From Ectobius pallidus (lineage: Eukaryota > Arthropoda > Insecta > Blattodea > Ectobiidae), in NCBI GenBank assembly GCA_964059195.1, contig CAXKWD010000004.1, positions 123,290,043 through 123,354,042 of the forward strand: 64,000 bases of DNA, in the 5' to 3' direction. Below, piece after piece: positions 45,865-56,385 of this stretch. The notes below the pieces were generated by a model. The model made no database searches. It was given only the letters and a program-made list of their open reading frames with translations, and was not told the origin of the DNA. Each line of letters opens with the position of its first letter. Position 1 is the first letter of the stretch. The position numbers were made by a program, and so were the translations under genes.

Positions 45865-46580
45865 GGGCCCAGATTTTTAGGATTTTATAAAAGGTATTTT
45901 AGCTTTTTATTTTCTTGGAATAGCCCTTTTTAGAGTTTATACAAATGATTTTAGCTGTCTGAATAAAACATATAACGAACACTAATATTAACACCGAAAA
46001 TTGTATTATAATTTTGACCCAGTTTTTTTTTGTTTCAAAATAAACAAGTAACTACTCTTTGTATCCGCACTCGAAAATTAGCATAAACAATTGAGATATC
46101 TACCCATTAATGACACAATTATTCAATACACCACTCAATTCATTCCGATCTACAGAGGGTCATTAATTTGTTCTTTGAATACACTTCTCTATCGCTGATC
46201 AGCAACTTGTTATTGGAAAGTTGAAACAACAATGGATTAGTTGCAGATTTCAAAATATTGCAAATGGCTCAAGTATTATTTCCTGCGATGCCGAGGCGGA
46301 ACATTTTTGAATTACAAAGACAAGCGACAAAGTGACATAAACATTGTTAATTTCAGTGCTTTGTATAAATTTATTTTTATTATATCTCTTATTAAAATGC
46401 ACAAATTCACATAGTATTTGTTTTCATTTGCATTAATTGGAAAATCCATTTAAAAATTGTGTTTTTCTGCAAAAGTCCTCTTTAGCCCTACTTTTTCTAC
46501 TTTTTAAGCTAAAGTCATCCTTAGCCCCTTTTAGGCCTTTCAGTCCGATTTAGCCCTTTTTAGGTTCTATGATTCATATA
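45865..46580. repeat. Possible non-autonomous element with repeated TTAGCCC boxes
   Basis: Left side: CTAGGGCCCAGATTTTTAGG with AGCCCTTTTTAG downstream. Right side: TTTAGCCCTA, CCTTAGCCCCTTTTAGG and GATTTAGCCCTTTTTAGG within 120 bases. Clustered subterminal motifs of this sort occur in hAT-type MITEs. The terminal repeats do not pair convincingly, so the limits are guesses. Confidence 0.3.
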
Positions 46581-46950
46581 TTCGGAAGCAAGGGGCATGA
46601 AACGGAGGGAATAAAGCTGTATACTACAGAAAATAATATAATACCTAGGTACAATATGCATGAGGTGAAACTAAAGGCTTGGATATATATATTTCGTTTG
46701 TCATACTATTCAATTTGGGATATGTAGAAACAATCTTTTTATGACTTTTAATTTTTAAATACCTCCTATTGTTTAGGCATAATTTATGTTTTGGCTATCC
46801 TGTATTTTTTTTATTTACATAATACAGTTTGCAAAGATACTTCTCATATAAAATCTTTCTTCCTTATATCTCTTCTTTTTCCTTTGATGGTTATCCCTTT
46901 GTTTATTTTCAACAGATAATAATTGTATCCTCATTAGTGGTTTAAAGCAA

Positions 46951-46979
46951 ACTCCCAATTATCCGTGTTAATTGGGAGT
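46951..46979. repeat. Perfect 11-bp hairpin, Tigger-like end
   Basis: ACTCCCAATTA pairs with TAATTGGGAGT across a 7-base loop, followed by AACACAGATAATCC. This recalls Tigger/pogo-type terminal regions (…ATTATCCG..TAATTGG..). A matching right end was not established; GGTTAATCCGC at 47298 is a weak candidate. Confidence 0.4.
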
Positions 46980-47330
46980 GTGACATGCATGAATAATTAA
47001 TCGAAAAACACAGATAATCCAAATGTTATATTTATTATTATTCTGGCTACAGACAATGTTGTTACGGGCTGCATATATAATCTACTGTGATTTTAATAGT
47101 CTGTAAATCTTTCTAAATTTTTCATAATGTCCATTACACCCAGAGTTTTAATTAACAATAGAAGTATATAAGCATATTAATTCTAATCCTTTACGAGCAG
47201 CATACGAATATAACTAGGTGCAAGATTTTGAATTTCTCCACACTTTATGTCACCATATTATGCATTGCGAATGTTACATGGCTTCTCTGGAAGCATGGTT
47301 AATCCGCAAACTGCATAATCCACCCATATA

Positions 47331-48174
47331 CAGTGAAACCTGTCTGTAACGAAACTGCAAGGGACCATAATTGTTTTCCGCTATAGGCAGGATTCCGATG
47401 AGTAAAGGTTACATAAAGAAATTCTAATAATTAGGCCTACTTATATTTTGATATGTGGTGGGGCTGATTTTTACTTATAAACAATGGTCCATAAATACAA
47501 TCCATTTTTCCATTGCCACTTAACCATTGTTCCTGTAGTTCCGATCTTTTCTTTAGAATTTCTTGCCAACATTAAATTTAGTCAAATCTGTTTTACCGTC
47601 AATTTATCATTTTCACTCGCATCAATGACTTTTATTTTCATATTTAAATCTAAAACTACACATTTTCTGTCTGCCACTTTGAAGACACGATTACTACCTT
47701 TTCCATGAACTTAAAGACAGCACAATAACAGAAACACGGTTCTACACATACATCACTGCATTGTTTTCCAGGTATAGTGACCTATCGTACATTCTTGTCT
47801 GCAGGATTTTCCAGTTTTTCCTCCCATGCTCTAAAAAGAGTACCGTTACACCTTACGGTCAACCCACCACGCGACAAAATTAACAGGCCATTGGAATGCA
47901 AGGATGTCCAGAGACTTATTTTCCTTACTTACTAGGGTTGTCCAAGTAATTCAGAATGTGTTTTCCTGTTTTACAATACTGGTATTTACTGGGTTCAAAA
48001 CCAAACATTTTCCGTTAAAGCCGCAAATTCGGCTTCCGTTTCCCCGTCAGACGGATTCCGGTAATTACAGGTAAATTTATATGTATAATACATCATAACT
48101 TACGGGACCAGGAAATTTTTCTGATGGAGACAGTATTCCGGTTCATAAAGGTTCCGGTGATGGCAGGTTTTACT
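47331..48174. mobile_element. Tigger/pogo-like MITE with TA flanks
   Basis: The left end CAGTGAAACCTGTC at 47331 and the right end (reverse complement CAGTAAAACCTGCC, ending 48174) form short inverted repeats of the CAGT-AAACCTG type known from Tigger elements. TA stands on both sides (47329-47330, 48175-48176). The 844-bp interior has no transposase. Further CCGGTAATTACAGG-type repeats occur near 48055. Confidence 0.65.
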
Positions 48175-48180
48175 GTATAA

Positions 48181-48621
48181 TTAGGAGATTGCTCTATTCC
48201 TCTTTCAAGAACTCCTAATTGGAATATAATTTAAATGATATAGAATAATTCAGGATTGGGTGAACTAAAATTAAGTTACTAGAGTACAAGAAATTAATTG
48301 TTTTTATATCAAATAAGCTGTTACTACATAGACATAAATCATCAGTTTTTATAAAGACTAGTCCTAATCACCAACTACATTTGATGTAATCTATGTTTTA
48401 CAAAATTACAGAGTGAAAAGTACAAAAGAACTTTATACTAACAAAAATATAAAAATGTATCAGAAAGTACCTCAGTTTCTTTGCATATTAATAATATCTT
48501 CAGTATTCTGCACCATCTTATATTATCATACTATAAGAAAATTATAATATAGAGAAATCTTTCATACAAAACAAAGATTGCATTTTGCTAAGAAAGAAAT
48601 ATCAGATAATTTCTTTATTTA
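48181..48621. other. AT-rich spacer, nothing recognised
   Basis: No gene or repeat structure visible. Confidence 0.45.
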
Positions 48622-49373
48622 CGAGGGCTGGTCAATAAGTACAGTCTCCAACACTTTAGCCCAAGCTCACAATGTCGGATGAGAGAGTTGGCGCCAATGC
48701 CATGTCCCGTTATCTCCCCTCTTTTAAACGCGCCATTGCTGCAGCCGCTGAACCTTTTTAGTGTCCGAGCTGGAGCTGTTTGAAATGGATCTCCCAATTT
48801 CTGTTCCTGCCAAGTGCGGTCTCCGCAAAGTCATACAGTTTCTTACTGCAAAAAAAGTTCCGCCGATTGAAATTCATAGACAGCTTTGCGAAGTTTATGG
48901 ATAGGGATGTATGGACATAAAAAATGTGTGTAAATGGGTTCGTGAGTTTAAACAGGGCCAGACGAATATTCATGATGAAGAGCAAAGTGGGAGACCAACA
49001 ACAGACGTCACAGACGAGATGGTGGCAAAAGTCGATGAATTGGGGTGACAAGATCAATGCTTCACTACTCGTGAACTATGTTTATTGCTTCCTGACATTT
49101 CTATAGGTTCCATACAGACCATTTTGATTGACAAATTGATGTTCCATAAGGTTTGTGCAAGGTGGGTTCGCGGAGGCCGCACTTGGCGGGAACGGAAATC
49201 GGGAGATCCATTTCAAACAGGTCTACCTCGGACTCTAAAAGGTTCAGCGGCTACAGCAATGGCTCGTTTGAAAGAGGGGAGGTAACGGGACATGGCAGTG
49301 GTGCCAACTCTCTCATCTGACGTTGTGAGCTTGGGCTAGAGTGTTGGAGACCTTATTTATTGACCAATCCTTG
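48622..49373 (+). mobile_element. Non-autonomous mariner element with ~200-bp inverted repeats
   Basis: CGAGGGCTGGTCAATAAGTA at 48622 pairs with the right end ending at 49373 (reverse complement CAAGGATTGGTCAATAAATA). The match continues about 200 bases, through CCAAGCTCACAA and GAGAGAGTTGGC. TA flanks both ends (48620-48621, 49374-49375). The inverted repeat includes the start codon and first ~13 codons of the transposase, seen in both arms. Only the DNA-binding half is retained. Confidence 0.9.
48785..49165 (+). pseudogene. Mariner transposase N-terminal DNA-binding half
   Basis: From the ATG at 48785: MDLPISVPAKCGLRKVIQFL, then PIEIHRQLCEVYG, stop, KNVCKWVREFKQGQTNIHDE and EQSGRPTTDV. After frame changes come FTTRELCLLL, ISIGSIQTIL and FHKVCARWV. 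These are the two helix-turn-helix units and the linker (WVPHxL-like end) of mariner transposases. The DDD catalytic domain is entirely missing; the frame runs into the right inverted repeat. Confidence 0.8.
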
Positions 49374-49385
49374 TACATCCAGTGC

Positions 49386-49502
49386 CTTAACCCTTTCACT
49401 GCTAACATACAGTGTGTTTCACGTACGAATTGGTCAATCATGTGGGTTTCTGTGTCACGGCGGCCACAGCTCTAACTCCCAAGCGATCGGGTGAAATATC
49501 TA
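49386..49502. repeat. Inverted counterpart of 55862-56375 (deleted copy)
   Basis: TTAACCCTTTCACTGCTA, then TGTTTCACGTACGAATTGG, TCACGGCGGCCACAGCT and GGTGAAATATCTATGC match, in reverse complement, the sequence between 56375 and 55862. This copy lacks ~400 bases between the first two blocks. Confidence 0.7.
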
Positions 49503-50222
49503 TGCAAATAAAGCAACTAACAGTGTACGGATTCAGCTTTTCACAATTACAGTTAAAATTACAATGAAAATATTCACAAGACATGTTGGAAATGTCCTCC
49601 TCTTCCATTCACACAACACCTATTTAGGAAATTTTTTCTCATGGGCATAAATATAGCTTCTGAGATAGAGTTAATTTCTCTTGTGATATTGGCTTGAAGT
49701 TTACGGTCCCTGCGAAGGCATGCACAGCAAACCAAAATTTCAAGCATCTCAGCATGGCACGCTACCAAAATCCTAAGATTGAAACTATATAAGATCACTG
49801 TTGTCCATGAATTGCTACCACAACATAACGATAGTCGAGTGTAGTTCTGTACCTAGATGTGGAGGAATGTTGCTAATGGTGTAATTGATTGAGCAATTAG
49901 TAGGGGTTTATGGGCCGCATTGTCCCTGAATCTAACAGCATGTGACTATTATTTATAGGGGAACTTGAAAAATAAAGTGTATAGGTCAAACCCCCATACA
50001 TTAGAAGAACTAAAAGACAATATCACAAGAGAAATTTGCTCTATCTCGGAAGCTGAACTTATAAGCATAAAAGAAAATTTCCTAAAAAGGTGTCAGTGTT
50101 GTGTGGATGCAAGAGGAGGACATTTCCAACATCTCTTGTGATGAGGTACGTGGTTACTTTCATTGTAATTTTAACTGTAATATTCTGAGAGCCTGAATCA
50201 TTACACTGTTAGTGGCTTTATT
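49503..50222. mobile_element. Mariner-type derivative with transposase C-terminus in both arms
   Basis: AATAAAGCAACTAACAGTGT at 49503 and its counterpart ending near 50222 (reverse complement AATAAAGCCACTAACAGTGT) start inverted arms of ~230 bases. On the plus strand 49910-50143 reads LTACDYYL, then GNLKNKVYRSNPHTLEELKD, ITREICSISEAEL and GGHFQHLL. On the minus strand 49720-49577 reads ITREINSISEAIF, NFLNRCCVNGRGGHFQHVL. So the transposase end is present twice, facing outward. The N-terminal part is missing. Confidence 0.75.
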
Positions 50223-50280
50223 AAGTGCCAGTATGGTACTTTATGAGATTGTGTGTGGAGACGAAAAATGTCTGTCCGTC

Positions 50281-51012
50281 CATCCGTGTGTCTGTACGAG
50301 CCATAACTCAAATACGCTTTTTCGGATTTTCATTAAACTTGGAAAACACATTTATAATGTCCATGGGAAGAACCCTACTGATATTGAACCAAATCGGTTC
50401 ACCGGTACCAGAGTAATGCCCAATTTAGTGCCGATTTTAATAGATTATGTTACTGTATTGGATTTCCATGAAACTTGGTATACGCATTTATGACGTCCAT
50501 AAGAAGTACCCTATTGTATTTGAATTTAATCTGTTGACCAGTACCGGAGTAAAACCCAATTTAGTGTCTATTTTAAAGGCGCAGTAACTCCAATACGCTT
50601 TATCGGATTTTTATGAAACTTCGTATACATATTTATAATGTCCGTGGGAAGACGTCTATTGATATTTGACTAAATCGGAATAATGCCCAATTTAGTGCCT
50701 TTTATGATAATATATAAGAAGTCACGTTAACTCAAATGCTTTATTGGATTTTCCTGAAACTTTGTATACCCATTTATAATGTACATGGGAAGATGTCTAC
50801 TGATATTGGACCAAATTGGTAGACCGGTACCGGAGTAAAACCCAATTTAGTGTCTATTTTAAAGACGAGGTAACTGAAATACGCTTTACCGGATTTTTAT
50901 GAAACTTGGTATACACATTTATAATGTCCATGGGAAGACGTCTATTGATATTGGATAAAATCGGTTGACCTGTTTCGGAGTAATGCTCAATTTAGTGCCT
51001 ATTTTATGGTAA
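50281..51012. repeat. ~143-bp tandem array, five diverged units
   Basis: The block CATTTATAATGTCCATGGGAA recurs at about 50347, 50486, 50630, 50772 and 50919, with spacing of 139-147 bases. Each unit also has an ATACGCTTTATCGGATTTT-type start and ends GGAGTAATGCCCAATTTAGTG. A sixth partial unit lies at 51425-51540 beyond a SINE-like insert. The function is unknown; open frames over it are short. Confidence 0.85.
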
Positions 51013-51167
51013 TATACGTATTCGAAAGAATTTATGAAATGCAAATCAGTTATCATGACAACATAGTCAATTGTTTTACTGTGATCTTATGAGGCTTTGG
51101 CAATTAAAATACAGTTAGCTATGACAAATAACACTATTGCTTAAATGCGCTTATCCAACTAGACCGT

Positions 51168-51270
51168 TAAACTGACCCAGGTGGCTGAGATGGTAACGTC
51201 TTGGCTTCACATTCTGGAGTTCCATGGTTCAAATCTCGAAACCGGCCAACTTGACTTTTTTTTTTTTAGT
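51168..51270 (+). repeat. tRNA-derived SINE head with polymerase III boxes
   Basis: TGGCTGAGATGG (51182-51193) fits an A box, and GGTTCAAATCT (51226-51236) fits a B box, 33 bases apart. A T12 run at 51256-51267 would terminate polymerase III. The tRNA-like fold is imperfect, so this is a SINE head or tRNA pseudogene, not a functional tRNA. It is followed by an AT-rich stretch also found at 55785-55862. Confidence 0.55.
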
Positions 51271-51570
51271 CTGCATATCATAATTGCAATCATAACTGAT
51301 TAAACAAAAACATACCGGCACTTAGTTACATCAGTTTACCTGATTTTATTAAGTTCCAGAATGGTACTTTTTGAGATTGTGTGGTGCACAGTACAATGTC
51401 AATTCGTCTGTCTGTATGAGCGATAACTCAAATACGCTTTATCGGATTTTCATGAATCTTGGTATACACATTTACACATTTATAACGTCCATGGCAAGAA
51501 ACCTATTTTGGATCAAATCGATTGACTGCTACTGGAGTAGTGACTAAGTAAAGGTCATATGCTTTCTAAA
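51271..51570. repeat. Repeat shared with 55785-55862, plus a tandem-array unit
   Basis: TCATAATTGCAATCATAACTG, AACAAAAACAT and TCAGTTTACCTGATTTTATT match 55793-55858. From 51350 it matches the start and first unit of the array at 50215. Confidence 0.6.
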
Positions 51571-51761
51571 TGGGAAATCATGACTATACTACAAAGCAGC
51601 ATTGCTAATCACTGAGGGCTTTGACTCCAATGCACTCAGATGTTTGTAAATTTATTTTATCATGCCTTGCTTTAGATGTGTTGTAATTTCGTTCTGTTGC
51701 TATCCCACTTATACCTTCACATATGTTTAACAAATAAATAAAAAATTTAAAACACTTCTAG

Positions 51762-54727
51762 TAGACCATGGGCTACCAATATGAAACCCTCCCCCCCACC
51801 CGTGGGAATTTCCGACACATATATTTTTTTGTTGGTATTGTCATCTAGTTTAAGATTTTAGTTGTTTGCCCCTTATCAATTACAGCATTTAGCCGGAAAC
51901 CCCGGAAATTCGCAGAAAATAAATTTGTTTTAATTTTTCATTGTTCTTTGCTCCTAATATTCCCAGGGAATTTCTGACTCACACATTTTTGTTGGTATTG
52001 GCATCTAGTTTAATGTTCCAGTTGTTTGCCCCTTACAAATTACAACATATCCCCGGAAAACCACGTATATACGGAGAAAATTACTATCTTTTATTCTTTA
52101 AATCTTTGTTCTTTGCACCTAATATTCAAAGGGAATTTCTGACTTACATGTTTTTTTGTTGGCATTACCATCTAGATTAAGGTTTCAGTTGTTTGCCCCA
52201 TATCAATTACAGTATATCCCCGGAAAACACCGAAAACCACGGAAATCCGGAGAAAGGGACTTCGTTTTATTTTTTAAAAATCTTAGTTCTTTGCTCCTAG
52301 TATTCAAAGGGAATTGGTGAACCATATGTTTTTGTGTTGGTATTCCCATATAGATTAAGGTTCCAGTTGTTTGCCCCTTACCAATTACAGCATATCCCCG
52401 GAAACCCCGGAAAACCACGTATATACGGAGAAAATTACTATGTATTATTTTTAAAATCTTTGTTCTTTGCTCCTAATATTCAAAGGGAATTTCTGATTTG
52501 TATGTTTTTTTGTTGGTATTGCCATCTAGTTTAAGGTTTCAGTTGTTTGCCCCTTATGAATTATAGCATATCTCCAGAAAACTCCGAAAACCACGGAAAT
52601 CCGGAGGAATTGACTTTTTAAAAATCTCTTTAAAATCTTTGTTCTTTGCTCCTAATATTCCCAGGGAATTTCTCACTCATATGTTTTTTTGTTGGTATTG
52701 CCATCTAGTTTAAGGTTTAAGTTGTTTTCCCCTTATCAATTAAAGCATATCCACGTAAACCCTGAAAACCACGAAAATCCTCAGAAAATGAGATTGTTTT
52801 ATTTTTTTTTTAAATATTTGCTCTTTGATACTAATATTCCCATGGAATTTCTGAATCACATAATATTTGTTGCTATTGCCATATAGTTCAAGGTTTCAGT
52901 TGTTTTCCCCTTACCGATTACAGCATGACAAAGAATACTGGAAAAAATCCTGATGCTGAAGGAATGAAGGCGATTGGAAACCTGACAGAACACACTTCAT
53001 ATTCTAATTTGACATCTGTGAATGATAATTAATTTATCTTACCAAACCTTCCACAGTCACTACCAAACTTTCTTGACTGAAGTTAGAGAAGGGACATTCG
53101 GTAAAACAGCACAATTTTGGAATGGTAATATGGACAAAGTGTCATTGATTTTGTGATTTCAGCGAGCAACTAAAGAAAACAACTTTGACTTACACTTGGC
53201 ATGTTTAGAAGATATGATTCCCCTTTTCTTTGCATGTGACCATCACAATTATGGCAGATATCTCGTAGTCCATATACTCACCCTTTTGAACCTGCAAGGG
53301 ACACACTTGAAGCAGAAGAATTACTTCGCAATAACGGTTTCAGTGACCGTAGATCACAAGTTTCGAGTTCTAGAAATTCTGTGGATTTCCGGGTTTTACG
53401 GGGATATGTTGTAATTGATAATGGGCAAACAGCTGAAACCTTAATCTAGATTACAATGCAAAAGGAAAAAAATGTAAGTCAGAAGTTCCCTGGGAATATT
53501 AGGATCAAAGAACAAAGGTTTTTAAAAAATTTAAACAAACTCATTTTCTTCGGATTTTTTAGGTTTCCGGAGTTTTCCGGGGATATGCTGTAATTGATAA
53601 GGGGCAAACAACTGAAACCTTAATCTACATGGCAATACCAACACAAAACCATATGAGTCACCAATTCCCTTTGAATACTAGGAGCAAAGAACTAAGATTT
53701 AAAAAATTAAAACGAAGTCATTTTCTCCGAGCTTCCGTGGTTTTCGGAGTTTTCTGGGGATTTGCTGTAATTGATAAGGGGCAAACAACTGAAACCTTAA
53801 TCTACATGGCAATACCAACACAAAACCATATTAGTCACTAATATTAGGAGCAAAGAACTAAGATTTAAAAAATTAAAACGAAGTCATTTTCTCCGAGCTT
53901 CCGTGGTTTTCGGAGTTTTCTGGGGATTTGCTGTAATTGATAAGGGGCAAACAACTGAAACCTTAATCTACATGGCAATACCAACACAAAACCATATGAG
54001 TCACCAATTCCCTTTGAATACTAGAAGTAAAAAACTAAGATTTAAAAAATTAAAACAAAGTCATTTTCTCCGGGTTTTCGGAGTTTTCTGGGGATTTGCT
54101 GTAATTGATAAGGGGCAAACAACTGAAACCTTAATCTGGATGGAAATACCAAAAAAAGAACATATGATTAAGAAATTCCCTTTGAATATTAGAAGCAAAG
54201 AACAAAGATTTAAAAAATAAAACATTGTCATTTTCTCCGTATAAAAGTGGTTTTTCGGGTTTTCCGGGGATATGTTGTAATTTGTAAGGGGCAAACAACT
54301 GAAAACTTAAACTAGATGACAATACCAACAAAAAATATGAGTCAGAAATTCCCTGGGCATATTAGGAGCAAAGAACAAAGAAAAATTAAATCAAACTCAT
54401 TTTCTCCAGATTTCCGTAGTTTTCCAGGGTTTCCAGGTAAATGCTGTAATGGATAAGGGGCAAACAACTGAAGACTTAAACTAGATGGTAATACCAACAA
54501 AAAATATGTGAGCCAGAAATTCCCTGGGCATATTAGGAGCAAAGAACAAAGAAAAATTAAAACAAACTCATTTTCTCTGGATTTCCGGGGTTTCCGGGTA
54601 AATGCTGTAATTGATAAGGGGCAAACAACTGAAAACTGAAACTAGATGGGAATACCAACAAAAAAATATATGTGTCGGAAATTCCCACGGGGGGGGGGAT
54701 GGGGGGTATACAGTAGCCTACGCTCTA
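51762..54727. mobile_element. Foldback-type element, complete copy 2
   Basis: The ends TAGACCATGGGCTAC (51762) and GTAGCCTACGCTCTA (ending 54727) are imperfect inverted repeats, followed inward by C/G runs and the perfect CGTGGGAATTTCCGACACAT pair. The left arm has seven units with AGTTGTTT at about 51860, 52020, 52188, 52363, 52543, 52723 and 52897. The right arm has eight with CAAACAACTGAA or a variant from about 53425 to 54625. The centre (52925-53390) is homologous to that of copy 1. No transposase was found, and a target duplication could not be settled. Confidence 0.85.
52925..53390 (+). pseudogene. Captured coding fragment in centre of foldback element, copy 2
   Basis: This is the same segment as 945-1420, with its own stops and indels. 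The clearest piece is the frame from 53196, MACLEDMIPLFFACDHHNYG, then RYLVVHILTLLNL. A second frame gives LEAEELLRNNGFSD and SSRNSVDF up to the arm. Because both copies share the same capture boundaries, the capture preceded their amplification. The donor is unidentified. Confidence 0.55.
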
Positions 54728-55040
54728 TAGCTGCTGAAAAATTAAATACTCTTGATGTTAGTATAATATTGTGCATTCTATCGAAATGTATGGCTACCGA
54801 TATCTACATTATACTTTAATGTGAGTATTTTTCAGTTTAAATGTTGCTGTGAAAGCAAACAGATCTAATGTAATTCCTGATAGATTGATTTCAGATTGAA
54901 TTTAATTTATACATAACCTATACTGCTGCTTTAAACCTGAAGTAAACATGTCACTGAATCCTAGGCCTACACTTATATAATTAATATTATGGACAGTGCA
55001 TTTTGTGATAATTGTGTTGACATGTTTTAAAAATTTCTTA
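54728..55040. other. AT-rich spacer, nothing recognised
   Basis: No coding signal or repeat seen. Confidence 0.45.
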
Positions 55041-55643
55041 AGCCGATGTCCCATGATCCAATTTGTTGGTTGAAAAATTTGTATCAAGTAGCATTTCTAT
55101 ACAATTATTTCTGGCTGTGCACACAAGAGTGCATTTTGGTCCAATATGCAGCGCCTGCTGTTCTCCGGAAACGAGAATCAATAGCTACTACAATCGACAT
55201 GGCGGTCGCTATGTATGCACTTGATAGGAGTAAAATTTTTTACAGATCATTATCATAATTTCCAGAGCACCTCAGCATTTACGCCGGTTGTAATAATGGT
55301 TAATGTTAATACTGTTGTAAATTTTAGCTTCCGTTAATCTTCTTGACATTAATATTATATCATTTTATCTCTTTTGGTTATGTTCGCAGGTCGAGTGCTG
55401 GCAGCAGAGAGAATCAGCTACGTTTTTAAGTCATGCAGATCAGGCGGGAATGGAATGATGCTCATTGGTTGATTTCATATTTTTGAATGGAAAAATAGAA
55501 ACGTTTCTATTCCGTTGTATGCAAAACAATTGTGTGGAAAATATAGGATGAAATTGTGTGCAATGACAGTCGGTCATGTCACATGATCCAATCTGATGGT
55601 TTGTAGACATTTGAATAAAAAATTGGATCGTGGGACATCGGCT
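55041..55643. mobile_element. MITE with 24-bp inverted repeats and TTA flanks
   Basis: AGCCGATGTCCCATGATCCA at 55041 is matched in reverse complement by the end at 55643 with one mismatch over about 22 bases. TTA stands at 55038-55040 and 55644-55646, a 3-bp duplication as used by PIF/Harbinger elements. An extra direct copy of the end motif (GTCACATGATCCAATCTGATGG) lies at about 55578. No transposase is present in 603 bases. Confidence 0.75.
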
Positions 55644-55784
55644 TTATATCAGTGTATAAGAGTATGAATTAATGTTAAGAATCAAATTTTAGACCTTTGT
55701 TCTTCCGTAACCCCAGCTTAATGAATCAATCTGGAGCTTAACTCTGAGATCTATTTCAAAAATAACTTCCTTTCTGCATAGGGC

Positions 55785-56380
55785 TACCATAATTGTAATT
55801 ATCACTGATTAAACAAAAGCATTCTAGCACTTTGTTATATCAGTTTACCTGATTTTATTTGCACAGATATTTCACCTGATTGCTGGGAGTCACAGATGTG
55901 GCCGCCGCGATGCAGAAACCCGAATGATTGGCCAAATCGTATGTGAAACAATCTGTATTAATCCCTGTGCTACTGGTGCTGCTGAATTAATTGGAAAATT
56001 TCTTTTGTAATCATAAATGGACAAACAATTGCAAAATAATAATTTGTCTTTTCTCCGAAACAAGAGCAGAAATTTAGACTGATTTATGCAACCATGGGTT
56101 GCCTGCATGTGGTCACAACACAGCAAGATTATTTCAATGAAAGGTGCAATACATCACCTGAAATATTTAGCTACAGATGACAGCCCAAAGCAGAGAAGAG
56201 TGAACTATGGTGTCAGGATTGTGATAACAGACAACACTATATGCTGACTCACTTTGAATCCCTCTCATGGAAAATTTCTATCATCTATTGCTAAACAAAG
56301 TGGTGCATCGTATATATGCATCAACAACATGGCCAGAAGTGATGCATATATATGGCTGTAGCAGTGAAAGGGTTAACTGG
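55785..56380. repeat. Dispersed repeat, inverted relative to 49386-49502
   Basis: 55785-55862 matches 51275-51355 in direct orientation; 55862-56375 matches 49386-49502 in inverted orientation and is the longer copy. It ends with GCAGTGAAAGGGTTAA. No coding sequence. Confidence 0.6.
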
Positions 56381-56385
56381 GCACA

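Noticed and set aside
51180..51245. Functional tRNA gene
   Set aside because: A and B boxes are present but stem pairing is imperfect, and it sits in repeat DNA. SINE head or tRNA pseudogene is more likely.
53629..54220. Long repetitive open frames (pieces like GVFWGFAVIDKGQTTETLIYM) in the foldback arms
   Set aside because: They are translations of the tandem arm units, appear on both strands and in the non-coding repeats of copy 1, and carry no domain.
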